This document shows, in pieces, positions 43,455 through 52,279 of a DNA stretch of 64,000 bases. Where the stretch lies: contig CALEDJ010000005.1 in the NCBI GenBank assembly GCA_937951485.1, positions 1 to 64,000 of the forward strand. The letters are read 5' to 3'. Origin of the DNA: an uncultured bacterium. GTDB taxonomy: Bacteria > Hydrogenedentota > Hydrogenedentia > Hydrogenedentales > CAILVY01. Both the position numbers and the translations under genes were made by a program. Under the pieces are notes generated by a model, which was not told the origin of the DNA, made no database searches, and was given only the letters and a program-made list of their open reading frames with translations. Each line of letters begins with the position of its first letter. Position 1 is the first letter of the stretch.

Positions 43455-46130
43455 GTGCCCAAAAAAAACCGTGTAAAGATGATGGTGATCATAGCGCTGT
43501 TTGCGATCACGGCAGGCCAGGCGCAGGTGCAGGAGGATGATGATCCCGAATTTTTCGGCGATCCGGGACTTTACATGGAGCCGGACCCGGATATTGCGCC
43601 GCCGCCACCGCCGGCGCCCCAGCAAGCGCCACCGCCGCCGCAAGCCCCCCAGCCGCCGTTCGCTCCCCCTCCACAGCAAGAAATGATGCCGCAGGAAATG
43701 CCGCATCAGCAGGAATATGTGGAAGAATATTACGAGGAACCGCCGATGCCGCCGCAGCCGGCGGTGCGCCCGGCCACGCGCCCGCCCACGCGCGTGACCC
43801 CCGCAGCGAGGCCGCCTGTAAGGCCGCCCGCGCCAAGGGGCAGCACCGCCTCCCCGACGGTTCCCTCGACGGAACCCGTGATTCCGAACGAAATGAAGAC
43901 CGGCGAAACCCCCAAGGAGTTGATATCTTTTGACTTCAAGGATGTGCCGCTGGATGTGGTGATTGAGCGCATCTCCAAACTGACCGGCCGCAACTTCGAC
44001 GTGGACCCCAATATCGGCGCCACCACGGTCACTATCATCACGCATGACCGCATCCCGCCGGAAATGGCCTATGAAGTGCTGGAGTCCATCCTCGCCACGC
44101 GGGGCTTTTCCATGGTCGAAACCCTTGATGGCCACCTCATCAAGATCATCAACACTCCCGATGCGACCCTCTCCGAAAAAGTGCCGTTGGTCAAAGGCCC
44201 CGCGCCGTTGCCGGAAAGTTTTGACGGCTATTCCACGCATATCGTGCCGGTCAAATACGCGGATGCCGCCGAACTCTCCAATGTGCTCAAGATATTGGGG
44301 TCGAAGACGGCGCGCATTGACGTCTATGCCCCCACCAACACGCTGATCATCACGGACACCGCGGACGGGCTGCGGCGCATGTTTGCGTTTCTGGAAGACA
44401 CGGACATCCCCGGCTTCGACACGGTCATGGAAATCTTCACGCTGGAATATACGCGCGCCGAGGCGCTGGCGCGACAGATCGAGCAGGTGCTGCTCGATAC
44501 GGGGGGGCGCGCCCCCACGATCACGATGCGGCAGGCACAGCAGCCGGTGGTCCAGGCGCCCACGCGCCCGCCGGTGCGTCCGCCGCTGCGGCCCGTGCCC
44601 GGGGCCACGGCCTCTCAGGTCATCGGCACGCGCGAGGAAGTGTTGCGCATGGTGCCGGAAGAGCGTCTCAATGCGCTTATCGTCATGGCCTCGGAAGGCA
44701 TGATGGAGCGGGTGCGCGACCTGGTGAAGCGACTCGATATCCCGACGCCGTATGAAGCGAACAATCTGCACATCTATGAATTGCTCAATGCGGACGCGGA
44801 ACAGGTGGAAGCGGCGTTGCAGCCGCTCATCGGCACGGCGCCCCGGCGCACCGCGGCCGCTGGTGCCGGCGGCGCGGCCCCGGCGCAGGCGACGGAAGTG
44901 CAGCCGTTCGAACAGAAGGTGCATGTTTCCCGCTATGACCAGACCAACGCCCTGTTGATCGTGGCATCGCCTCAGGACTACAAACTGCTGGAATCCTTCA
45001 TCGCGCGGCTTGATGTGCCGCCGCGCCAGGTGTTGGTCGAGGCGGTGATCATGCAGGTCAGCATGACCAACGACTTCGTGCTGGCCGTGGATGCGGCGGC
45101 GGTGAAGGGCCGGGACGGCTTCGGCATGACCAGCACCTCCACCATCACCGGCCTGGTCCCTTCGCCCGCCACTGTCAGCGGTGCCACGGGCAAATCCGGC
45201 CTGGATGATCTGGCGACGGTTGCGAAGGCGGCCAGTACGCTGGTGGCCGGACCTGGGCTGAGCCAGATCATGGGCCTGGGCGCGGGCGGTGGCGTGACGG
45301 CGGGTGTTTTCGACGATATTGAGTGGGACTTGGGCGGCGGCACCAAAGTGAAACTCCCCTTTGTGCCGCTGCTGTTCCAGGCGATCGAGGCCATCAGCGA
45401 CGCCGAGGTGCTTTCCCAGCCCAGCCTCGTGACAGTGGACAACGAAGAGGCCTCGATTGTCGTGGGCAACGAGGTGCCGTTCATCACCAGCCAGCAGCGC
45501 GGCCTCACCGGCGGGGCTCAGCAGGCGGCGGTGAACCCCTACTACGGCTACACCCGCGTGCAGCGGCAGGACGTCGGCATCAAACTCACCGTGACCCCGC
45601 AAATCAGCGAGGGCGACAATGTCCTGCTGCAACTGGAAATCGAAGATTCCTCGATCGTCAACATTCCCGTGGCGCAGGGCGGCGTGGACCCCAACATCGC
45701 CGGTCCCACGACGGCCAAATCGCAGATCAAGAACAAAATCCTCGTGAAGGATGGCTCGACGGCGGTCATCGGCGGTCTGATCAAGGACGAGAAGAACCGT
45801 ACACGTACGCAGCCGCCGGTGCTCGGCGACATTCCCGTGATCGGATGGATCTTCGGGAGGCGTGACAATAAAATGACCAAGAAGAATCTGGTGGTGCTCG
45901 TGACGCCGCACATTGTAAAGGAAGGCGTGGACCTCGATCGGGTGACCCAGTACAAAGTCGGCGAATACCACGACACAAACATAGACCAGTTGTTCGAACG
46001 CGGCTTCTTCAGGAAAGTCAAGAAAAAGCGCGAACTCCGCAAGCAACACCATCCCACCTTCGACCGATCGGAGGAACTGCTGGGACAGCGCGAGACCGTG
46101 CTTTACGGCCGCGGCGACATCAAGAGGTAA
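43455..46130 (+). CDS. gspD: Type II secretion outer-membrane secretin GspD
   Basis: GspD forms the outer-membrane gate. The 891-residue product has a signal peptide (MMVIIALFAITAGQAQ) and then an unusual Pro/Gln/Glu/Arg-rich stretch of about 100 residues. N0 follows (ISFDFKDVPLDVVIERISKLTGRNF), then N1-N3 ring domains with two low-complexity insertions, one again Pro/Arg-rich (APTRPPVRPPLRPV). The secretin core has VLSQPSLVTVDNEEASIVVG and the C-terminal signature PPVLGDIPVIGWIFG, then NLVVLVTPHIV. I chose the GTG at 43455 because GGAAGGTAAG lies 5 bp upstream and it gives the best signal peptide. No lipobox is present. Confidence 0.95.
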   Translation: MPKKNRVKMMVIIALFAITAGQAQVQEDDDPEFFGDPGLYMEPDPDIAPPPPPAPQQAPPPPQAPQPPFAPPPQQEMMPQEMPHQQEYVEEYYEEPPMPPQPAVRPATRPPTRVTPAARPPVRPPAPRGSTASPTVPSTEPVIPNEMKTGETPKELISFDFKDVPLDVVIERISKLTGRNFDVDPNIGATTVTIITHDRIPPEMAYEVLESILATRGFSMVETLDGHLIKIINTPDATLSEKVPLVKGPAPLPESFDGYSTHIVPVKYADAAELSNVLKILGSKTARIDVYAPTNTLIITDTADGLRRMFAFLEDTDIPGFDTVMEIFTLEYTRAEALARQIEQVLLDTGGRAPTITMRQAQQPVVQAPTRPPVRPPLRPVPGATASQVIGTREEVLRMVPEERLNALIVMASEGMMERVRDLVKRLDIPTPYEANNLHIYELLNADAEQVEAALQPLIGTAPRRTAAAGAGGAAPAQATEVQPFEQKVHVSRYDQTNALLIVASPQDYKLLESFIARLDVPPRQVLVEAVIMQVSMTNDFVLAVDAAAVKGRDGFGMTSTSTITGLVPSPATVSGATGKSGLDDLATVAKAASTLVAGPGLSQIMGLGAGGGVTAGVFDDIEWDLGGGTKVKLPFVPLLFQAIEAISDAEVLSQPSLVTVDNEEASIVVGNEVPFITSQQRGLTGGAQQAAVNPYYGYTRVQRQDVGIKLTVTPQISEGDNVLLQLEIEDSSIVNIPVAQGGVDPNIAGPTTAKSQIKNKILVKDGSTAVIGGLIKDEKNRTRTQPPVLGDIPVIGWIFGRRDNKMTKKNLVVLVTPHIVKEGVDLDRVTQYKVGEYHDTNIDQLFERGFFRKVKKKRELRKQHHPTFDRSEELLGQRETVLYGRGDIKR

Positions 46131-46133
46131 GCC

Positions 46134-47876
46134 ATGCGGGGCGAACAGGACAAGCAACTCTGCGACATTCTCCTGCGGCGCGGGTCGGTGCATCCGGAGC
46201 AGGTGAAGGAAGCGATGGAATTGCAGAAAATCCGTCCCAAGCATGTGGGCGAGATTCTCCTTGACCTCGGCTACGTCGAGGAGGACCTGCTCCTGGAGGC
46301 GCTGAGCGAACAATACGACATCCCCTTCGAGCCTGATTTGCTCAGCCAGGTGGATTCCTCGCTCACCACGAAAGCCCCTATCAGTTTCATCCGCGAGTAT
46401 TACATGGTCCCCTTCAAGCAGAACGGGGCTGCCTATTATGTCGCCGTGAACGACCCGGTCAATCTGTTACCGCTGGACGATCTCCGGATTCTGCTGGGTG
46501 GCCCGGTGCTGCCGGTGCTCTGTCGCAAGCAGGACATCCAGCACATCATTGACACCTATTTCGACCAGCAGGGCGAAAACGCCGCCGAAATGATCGACAG
46601 CATCACCATGGCGGAAGAGGATGATGCGGAGGCGGTGATCCACAGCCTGGACCACGCCGAGTCGGCGCGCGATCTGATGGACCTCGCCAACGAAGCGCCC
46701 ATCATCAAACTCATCAACCTCATCATCACCGGCGCGGTGCGCGAGCGCGCCTCCGACATCCACATCGAGCCGTTCGAGCGCGAGGTGCGCGTGCGCTACC
46801 GCATTGACGGCGTGCTCTATGAGAAATTCCAGGTGCCGAGGTCCCAGCAGGCGGCGGTGGTCTCCCGCGTGAAGATCATGGCCAACCTGAATATCGCCGA
46901 ACACCGCCTGCCCCAGGACGGCCGCATCAAGATTCGCCTGAGCGGCAAGGAAATTGACATCCGCGTCTCTATCATCCCCATCGCGCACGGCGAGCGCGTG
47001 GTCATGCGCATCCTCGAAAAGGGCAACTTCCTGTTCAGCCTGGAACAACTCGGCATGGACGAGCGGGACCACAAGGCGATGGACCGGCTGATCACGGCGT
47101 CGCACGGCATCATCCTGGTCACGGGGCCGACGGGTTCAGGCAAATCCACCACGCTCTATGCGGCGCTGCAGAAAGTCAATTCTCCCGACAAGAACATCAT
47201 TACGGTGGAAGACCCCATCGAGTACCTGATTCCGGGCATCGGTCAGATTCAGGTGCGCCCGAAAATCGGCCTCACTTTCGCCGCCGGTTTGCGCAGTATT
47301 CTGCGCCAGGACCCCGACGTGATCCTCGTCGGCGAAATCCGCGACCACGAAACAGCCGAAATGGCGGTGCAGGCCTCGCTGACGGGCCACCTGGTTTTTG
47401 CCACGCTCCACACCAACGACAGTGCAGGCGCCATCACCCGTCTCATCAACATGGGCATCGAGCCGTTCCTGGTCACCTCGTCCACCATCGCCATCCAGGC
47501 GCAGCGCCTGGTGCGGCGGATTTGCGAAAACTGCAAGGAAGCCTACACTCCCGAACACGAAAGTCTCGTGGAATTGGGTGTCAAGCCGGACAATCCCCGC
47601 GCCCAGGTGCTCTGGCGCGGCGTGGGTTGCGCCAAGTGCGCCCAGCGCGGCTATTTTGGCCGCACCGGCATTTTCGAAGTGCTCGTGATGAATCCCCATA
47701 TCCAGGATCTGGTGCTGCGCGGCGTGGATTCCAACATCATCAAACGCGAAGCGCGCAAATTCGGCATGCGCACGCTGCGCGAAGACGGCGCGGAAAAAAT
47801 GTTTCGCGGCATCACCACCGTCGAGGAGATTCTCCGCGTCACCCGTGAAGACCTCGAAGAGCAAATCATTGACTGA
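46134..47876 (+). CDS. gspE: Type II secretion ATPase GspE
   Basis: GspE is the cytoplasmic hexameric ATPase that drives pseudopilus assembly. The 580-residue product has an N-terminal GspE/PilB domain (MELQKIRPKHVGEILLDLGYV, VNDPVNLLPLDDLRILLG). The RecA-like core has Walker A GPTGSGKSTT (about 331-340), Asp box VEDPIEY, Walker B ILVGEIRDHETAEMA and His box TGHLVFATLHTND. The zinc-binding C-x2-C pairs (CENC near 464 and CAKC near 499) are present. Gene spacing of 3 bp after gspD indicates one transcript. Confidence 0.96.
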   Translation: MRGEQDKQLCDILLRRGSVHPEQVKEAMELQKIRPKHVGEILLDLGYVEEDLLLEALSEQYDIPFEPDLLSQVDSSLTTKAPISFIREYYMVPFKQNGAAYYVAVNDPVNLLPLDDLRILLGGPVLPVLCRKQDIQHIIDTYFDQQGENAAEMIDSITMAEEDDAEAVIHSLDHAESARDLMDLANEAPIIKLINLIITGAVRERASDIHIEPFEREVRVRYRIDGVLYEKFQVPRSQQAAVVSRVKIMANLNIAEHRLPQDGRIKIRLSGKEIDIRVSIIPIAHGERVVMRILEKGNFLFSLEQLGMDERDHKAMDRLITASHGIILVTGPTGSGKSTTLYAALQKVNSPDKNIITVEDPIEYLIPGIGQIQVRPKIGLTFAAGLRSILRQDPDVILVGEIRDHETAEMAVQASLTGHLVFATLHTNDSAGAITRLINMGIEPFLVTSSTIAIQAQRLVRRICENCKEAYTPEHESLVELGVKPDNPRAQVLWRGVGCAKCAQRGYFGRTGIFEVLVMNPHIQDLVLRGVDSNIIKREARKFGMRTLREDGAEKMFRGITTVEEILRVTREDLEEQIID

Positions 47877-47902
47877 CGCCGCGCGGGCGGCGGGAAACAC
47901 AT

Positions 47903-49174
47903 ATGCCCGTTTACCAGTACAAAGCCATCGCCAAGGCGACGGGGAAAACCACGAAAGGCGTTATTGACGCCGATACCCCGGCGCAGGCGCGCCGCAAACT
48001 GCGCGAACTCGACCTCTACCCCACAAAGGTGATGGAGAGCGCCGAGATGAGCCTGGCCCTGCCTGGTCGGGAGCGCGATGACGGCCGGGGGCGGGGGCGC
48101 GCGCGGCGTACGCGGACGGTCAGCCGTCGCGGGCGTGTGCCGGTGCGCGATCTTGCGCTGATGACCCGGCAGTTGGGCGTGCTGCTTCATGCCGGCATGC
48201 CGCTGGTCGAGGCGCTCGGCGCGCTGATCGATCAGACGAGCCGTCCGCGCTTGCAGGCAGTCATTTATGAAATCCGCGACAAGGTGAACAGCGGCAGCAG
48301 CCTGGGCGACGCCATGACCGAACACCCGCGCGTTTTCCCCGCGATCTACGTCAGCATGGTGCGCGCGGGCGAGGTGAGCGGCGCGCTGGAGAGCGTGCTG
48401 CTCCGGCTTGCGGACATTCTGGACCATCAGGCGAAACTGAAATCGCAGTTGCTTTCCAGCATGGCCTATCCGGCCTTCATGGGAGTCTTCGCCTTCGGCG
48501 TCATCGTGTTTCTCATGATGGTGATCGTGCCGCGCATCACGCAGATATTTGAAAAGCAGGGTGCGGCCCTGCCCAAGATCACCGAAGTCCTCATCGGAAC
48601 AAGCAATTTTGTCGGCAATTACTGGTTTGTCATCGTGGGTGCGGTCGCAGGCATGGCCTTGCTCTGGCGTCTGTGGGTCTCGCGCGACGAGGGCCGGAAA
48701 ACCTGGGACCGCATCAAACTGCGTTTCCCGGTCTATGGGCCGCTCCACCTTAAATTGGTGTGCGCCCGTTTCGCGCGCACGCTGGGCACCATGCTGCAAA
48801 GCGGCCTCACCATGCTGCCCGCCTTGGAAGTGGTGAATTCGGTGCTTGACAACCGGTACATTCAGGAACACATGGACGAGGTGAAGGCGGGGGTGCGCCG
48901 GGGGCGCGATCTCGCCGTCCCCCTCAAGGAAACGGGCCTCTTCCCCCCCATGATGATTCACATGGTGGAACTGGGCCAGCGCAGCGGCGAAATCGAAGAC
49001 ATGCTCATCCGGGTGGCGGACACCTACGACGATGACGTGCGGCTCACGGTGGATGCCATTGTGGGCCTCATTGAACCGGTGATCATCATCGTCATGGGCG
49101 TCTTCGTCGGATTTCTGGTGCTGGCGATCCTGTTGCCTATTCTGACGATGAGCACCAACATAAGAGGGTATTAG
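47903..49174 (+). CDS. gspF: Type II secretion inner-membrane platform protein GspF
   Basis: The 423-residue product starts VYQYKAIAKATGKTTKGVID, typical of GspF/PilC. It then has two homologous helical-bundle domains (LALMTRQLGVLLHAGMPLVEAL and VCARFARTLGTMLQSGLTMLPALE) and three TM helices (about 190-215, 232-255, 385-410). GspF sits at the centre of the assembly platform above GspE. A basic linker (RGRGRARRTRTVSRRGR) at about 60-80 separates the N-terminal segment. It is followed within 2 bp by gspG. Confidence 0.96.
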   Translation: MPVYQYKAIAKATGKTTKGVIDADTPAQARRKLRELDLYPTKVMESAEMSLALPGRERDDGRGRGRARRTRTVSRRGRVPVRDLALMTRQLGVLLHAGMPLVEALGALIDQTSRPRLQAVIYEIRDKVNSGSSLGDAMTEHPRVFPAIYVSMVRAGEVSGALESVLLRLADILDHQAKLKSQLLSSMAYPAFMGVFAFGVIVFLMMVIVPRITQIFEKQGAALPKITEVLIGTSNFVGNYWFVIVGAVAGMALLWRLWVSRDEGRKTWDRIKLRFPVYGPLHLKLVCARFARTLGTMLQSGLTMLPALEVVNSVLDNRYIQEHMDEVKAGVRRGRDLAVPLKETGLFPPMMIHMVELGQRSGEIEDMLIRVADTYDDDVRLTVDAIVGLIEPVIIIVMGVFVGFLVLAILLPILTMSTNIRGY

Positions 49175-49176
49175 CC

Positions 49177-49605
49177 ATGGAGAACGAAGCGCAACGCAGA
49201 ACCAGAGGCGGCACGGCGGGTTTCACCCTGGTCGAATTGATGGTGGTCGTGTCCATCATCGCCATCCTGGCCACCGTCGTCGGGGTCTATGTGCTGGGCG
49301 CGATGGATGAAGGCGACCAGGCCAAGGCGAAGGCGGAAATCCGCACGCTGATGACGGCCGTCGAAATGTATCGGATGCAGTTCAAGTCGTACCCGGACAG
49401 CCTTGACGCCCTGATCAACAACCCCAAGGGCCGTCGCTTTCTTGACAGCACCCGCATCCCCAACGACCCATGGGGCAATCCCTATATCTACACCCTGCAC
49501 GGTCCGCGAGAATACACCATCGTGTCCTACGGCGCGGATGGACGCCCCGGCGGCACGGGCTATGATGCCGATATCAGCAGCGCAAACCTCGCCGGCGAAG
49601 ATTGA
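49177..49605 (+). CDS. gspG: Type II secretion major pseudopilin GspG
   Basis: The 142-residue prepilin has a short leader, a prepilin peptidase site G/FTLVELMVV with the conserved Glu at +5, a hydrophobic helix, and the compact GspG tail (SYPDSLDALINNP, IPNDPWGNPYIYT). The Trp-Gly-Asn-Pro-Tyr motif and the C-terminal Asp residues are the calcium-site region of GspG. It is the main subunit of the pseudopilus. No prepilin peptidase gene is in the window, so that enzyme must be encoded elsewhere. Confidence 0.96.
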   Translation: MENEAQRRTRGGTAGFTLVELMVVVSIIAILATVVGVYVLGAMDEGDQAKAKAEIRTLMTAVEMYRMQFKSYPDSLDALINNPKGRRFLDSTRIPNDPWGNPYIYTLHGPREYTIVSYGADGRPGGTGYDADISSANLAGED

Positions 49606-49639
49606 TGCGGCGCAACGGCGAAGGCGGTGACTCACGCAT

Positions 49640-50488
49640 ATGACGGCCTTCCTGCCAAAAATAGGGGCCCCGCGCGCCCGCGCGGGCGGATTCACGCTCA
49701 TCGAACTGATCGTGGTGATCTTCCTCATCGGCATCATCACCGCGGTGGTGATGCCCCGTCTGTTGCCCGCACTCGCGTTCAGCCGCCTCGAAGGCGAGGC
49801 GCGTCATCTCGCCAATTACGGGCGCAGCGCCATGGCCCAGGCCACGCTCTTCCGCGAGGAGGTCAAAGTCTTTTTTGATTTGGACAAACAGGAGTACTAC
49901 GCGACGCGCCTTGTCTGGCCGGAACCCGAATTCGAGGGGGAGGCGCCTCTGGACCAACTGGGTCTGCTTTCGCAGATGCGGGCGGGGGGCATGTTTTCCG
50001 GCGGCGACTTCGGCGCGCTGCTCGCCCAAAGCCGCCTTGATCCGCGCGCCATGCGTGACCTGCCGGAAGGCTTTGATGATGAGGCCGCCAACGCCCAGTT
50101 TGATGACAAGTTTGCGCGCTTCGCGCGCCGCGCCCTGGAGGAACGCGCGAAAAATGTCATCCATGACACCGGCATCCTCAGCGAAATCGGCCCGCTCTTC
50201 GACCCCGATGATGAATTCAGTTTGGACGAAGAGCGGCCGGAGGAGGTGGAATTCGCCGACCCCATGCTCCAGCGCACGCGCCTCGCGCGGGGGGTCTGGA
50301 TTGACACCGTTTTCATTGATGGCCTGCCCCAGGGACGCGGCGAGGTGGAGGTGGTTCTGTCGCCGCTCGGCCTCGCCCAGCGGATAGCATTTCATCTGGT
50401 GAACGAAGACGGCGATTATTACACTGTGTTGTGGGACCCGTTGACCGGCGGCGCCAATGTCTTCCAGGGCAGGGAAGATGTGAAATGA
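49640..50488 (+). CDS. gspH: Type II secretion minor pseudopilin GspH-like
   Basis: The 282-residue prepilin has the cleavage site G/FTLIELIVVIFLIGI with Glu+5. The body is longer than typical GspH (about 170 residues) because of an acidic region at about 110-195 (RGGGMFSGGDFG-like loop, then a long charged helix rich in Asp, Glu and Arg). The order G-H-I-J-K supports the assignment. The 3' end overlaps gspI by 4 bp. Confidence 0.8.
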   Translation: MTAFLPKIGAPRARAGGFTLIELIVVIFLIGIITAVVMPRLLPALAFSRLEGEARHLANYGRSAMAQATLFREEVKVFFDLDKQEYYATRLVWPEPEFEGEAPLDQLGLLSQMRAGGMFSGGDFGALLAQSRLDPRAMRDLPEGFDDEAANAQFDDKFARFARRALEERAKNVIHDTGILSEIGPLFDPDDEFSLDEERPEEVEFADPMLQRTRLARGVWIDTVFIDGLPQGRGEVEVVLSPLGLAQRIAFHLVNEDGDYYTVLWDPLTGGANVFQGREDVK

Positions 50489-51075
50489 ACATCAGGGCAA
50501 GACGGCGGACCATTCCCGCGATTCGCGGCTTCACGCTTCTGGAGGTGCTGATGGCGTTGGCGATTCTCGGCCTGGCGCTGATTGTGCTGCTCGAGGGGCA
50601 CCACACGGCGCTTCGACTCAATCAGGAAATGACGGAAGAAGTCGTGATGCGGCAATTGTCTGAAAGCGTCGTGGCCCGCGCGGAAGTGGGGGTGCTTTCG
50701 GGGACTTTCTCCGACAGCGGCGATTTCGGCAACCGCTATCCGGGGTATTCGTGGTCCTTCGAGGCGTTCCAGGCGAGCGAGGATGAACTCGTGTTGCTTT
50801 ACTCGGTGAATGTCTCCGTGCGCGGCCCTGCGGATGAACGGACATTGACCTTCTATGTGTATGATTTGGGCGCGGCCGATGCCGAGGCCGATTCGACCAG
50901 ACCCGGCGGCCTGTTCTCCGGCGGCAGCCGGGCCGGCCAAAGCGGCCAATCCGGGCGCTCCGGCCAATCCGGACGGACCGGTCCGACCAATCCGCCCAGA
51001 CGCAGCGGCGGATCAAACCGACCCTCGATGTTCGACCAGTCGGGCGGAAGCAACAGCATGTTTGATGACTTCTGA
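50485..51075 (+). CDS. gspI: Type II secretion minor pseudopilin GspI with repeat-derived tail
   Basis: The 196-residue prepilin has the site G/FTLLEVLMALAILGLALIV (Glu+5) and a GspI-like body ending near residue 145. The last ~50 residues are Gly/Ser/Gln/Arg/Pro-rich (GQSGQSGRSGQSGRTGP). They are encoded by sequence similar to the dispersed family F GGACGG...GGTCCGACC repeats at 33300. The tail is probably disordered. The ATG at 50485 overlaps the gspH stop. Confidence 0.88.
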   Translation: MNIRARRRTIPAIRGFTLLEVLMALAILGLALIVLLEGHHTALRLNQEMTEEVVMRQLSESVVARAEVGVLSGTFSDSGDFGNRYPGYSWSFEAFQASEDELVLLYSVNVSVRGPADERTLTFYVYDLGAADAEADSTRPGGLFSGGSRAGQSGQSGRSGQSGRTGPTNPPRRSGGSNRPSMFDQSGGSNSMFDDF

Positions 51076-51116
51076 CATGATGCATACAAGAACCAGAATA
51101 CAATCTCACACTGTGG

Positions 51117-51360
51117 CGCGGTCGGGAGACCGGCCACAACAGGAGGAGGCCGCCAGAACCGCGCCAGACGGCCACGCTGCGCCCAGGGCGCGGTCGGGAG
51201 ACGGGCCACAACGGGAGGAGACGGGCCACAACGGAGGTCAATTTGGAGTGCGCAAGCCATGCCTGCGCTTTTTCCCGGACGGCGTGCCGTCCGGAGCAGC
51301 GTCCAGGCAAGCCTGGACGCAGAAAAGCGGCGGCAAGCCGCCGCAGTCCAAAGAACCGCA
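51117..51360. repeat. Dispersed repeats, families B and C, within the gspI-gspJ junction
   Basis: Family B: CGCGGTCGGGAGACCGGCCA (from 51118), GCGCGGTCGGGAGACGGGCC (from 51189) and GGAGACGGGCCACAACGGAG (from 51216). Family C: CCGGACGGCGTGCCGTCCGG (51277-51296), GTCCAGGCAAGCCTGGACGC (51301-51320) and GGCGGCAAGCCGCCGCAGTC (51329-51348). Family C is in the same order as at 16862-16938. It lies inside the open frame of gspJ. Confidence 0.75.
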
Positions 51361-52279
51361 GCCTTTTTCTTCTTGGAATCGCAGGCAAAAGCGGTATGTC
51401 GCCACAAACAAAAGCACTGCCGGGTTCACGGTGATGGAACTGCTCGTGACCATCCTGGTGCTGGCGATCCTGGTCGCGATTGTGCATCAGGGCTTTACGA
51501 TGGTCGCGTTTTCCACGGATATCGCCCGGGAAAACGCGGAGGCGTTGCGGTTTCGCCAATTTCTGTGGCGCAACCTGACGGAAAACCTGAGCGCGGTCTA
51601 TGCCGACCCGGCATGTCTCCAGCCGGAGTACCAGTTTATCGGCGAAAGCAAAGACGGCCCCTTCGGCCCGGCGGACAGCCTGCGTTTCTGCACCTCGCTG
51701 CCCATGAGCGGGGCGCACGCGCTGCCCGGCATCCTGCGGGTGGTGAGTTATGAAGTCGCCGAACCGGGCGCGGTGGAGGCCGATGCGATGGGCCGCCTGG
51801 CCATTGATGCCCCTGTGGACCAGGACGCGCCCCTCATGCACCTGGTGATCCGCGAGGAACCGCTGGTCCTGGAAAGCACGGATTCCGAGGCCAAGGTGGA
51901 TGACCTGCTGGATGCCGGCATCGAGCGGCGCATTCCCATATCCAGCATGAATGTGCTGTATTATGACGGACGCAACGATGAGTGGGTGGAGGACTGGGAC
52001 TCGACCGCCGAGGGCGTGATGCCGTGGGCGGTGCGCGTCCAGATCAATTTTGCGCGCAGCGAGGCGGAGCGCCTGGAGGAACTGCGGGCCGGCATCAGCG
52101 CCGATGACGAGGCCGATCTCGATATCAGCATCGCCATTCCCATCGGGGCGGGCGTGAGCGGCCCCTTCATGGACCTCAATCGTCGCCGGGCCACCACCCT
52201 CGTCGAGGACCGCACCGGCGAACTCTTCGGGCGCGGAACCCAATCCAACCAAGAACACAGCGGCGGCAGGCGAAAATGA
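51248..52279 (+). CDS. gspJ: Type II secretion minor pseudopilin GspJ with an extended leader
   Basis: The conserved part starts at the prepilin site G/FTVMELLVTILVLAILVAI (Glu+5). It continues with a GspJ-like body (FRQFLWRNLTENLSAVYADP, LRFCTSLPMSG, MNVLYYDGRNDEWVEDWDS, WAVRVQINF). The frame is open upstream to beyond 51077, so the start is uncertain. I chose the GTG at 51248, which has GGAGG at 51233-51237 about 10 bp upstream. It gives a leader of about 58 residues, far longer than usual, encoded mostly by a family C palindrome. An ATG pair at 51077/51080 would give a leader of about 115 residues. The last 4 bp overlap gspK. Confidence 0.75.
   Translation: MRKPCLRFFPDGVPSGAASRQAWTQKSGGKPPQSKEPQPFSSWNRRQKRYVATNKSTAGFTVMELLVTILVLAILVAIVHQGFTMVAFSTDIARENAEALRFRQFLWRNLTENLSAVYADPACLQPEYQFIGESKDGPFGPADSLRFCTSLPMSGAHALPGILRVVSYEVAEPGAVEADAMGRLAIDAPVDQDAPLMHLVIREEPLVLESTDSEAKVDDLLDAGIERRIPISSMNVLYYDGRNDEWVEDWDSTAEGVMPWAVRVQINFARSEAERLEELRAGISADDEADLDISIAIPIGAGVSGPFMDLNRRRATTLVEDRTGELFGRGTQSNQEHSGGRRK

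Noticed and set aside
43320-46313. 997-codon open frame on the minus strand
   Set aside because: Antisense to gspD with His/Arg-rich composition and no recognisable domain.
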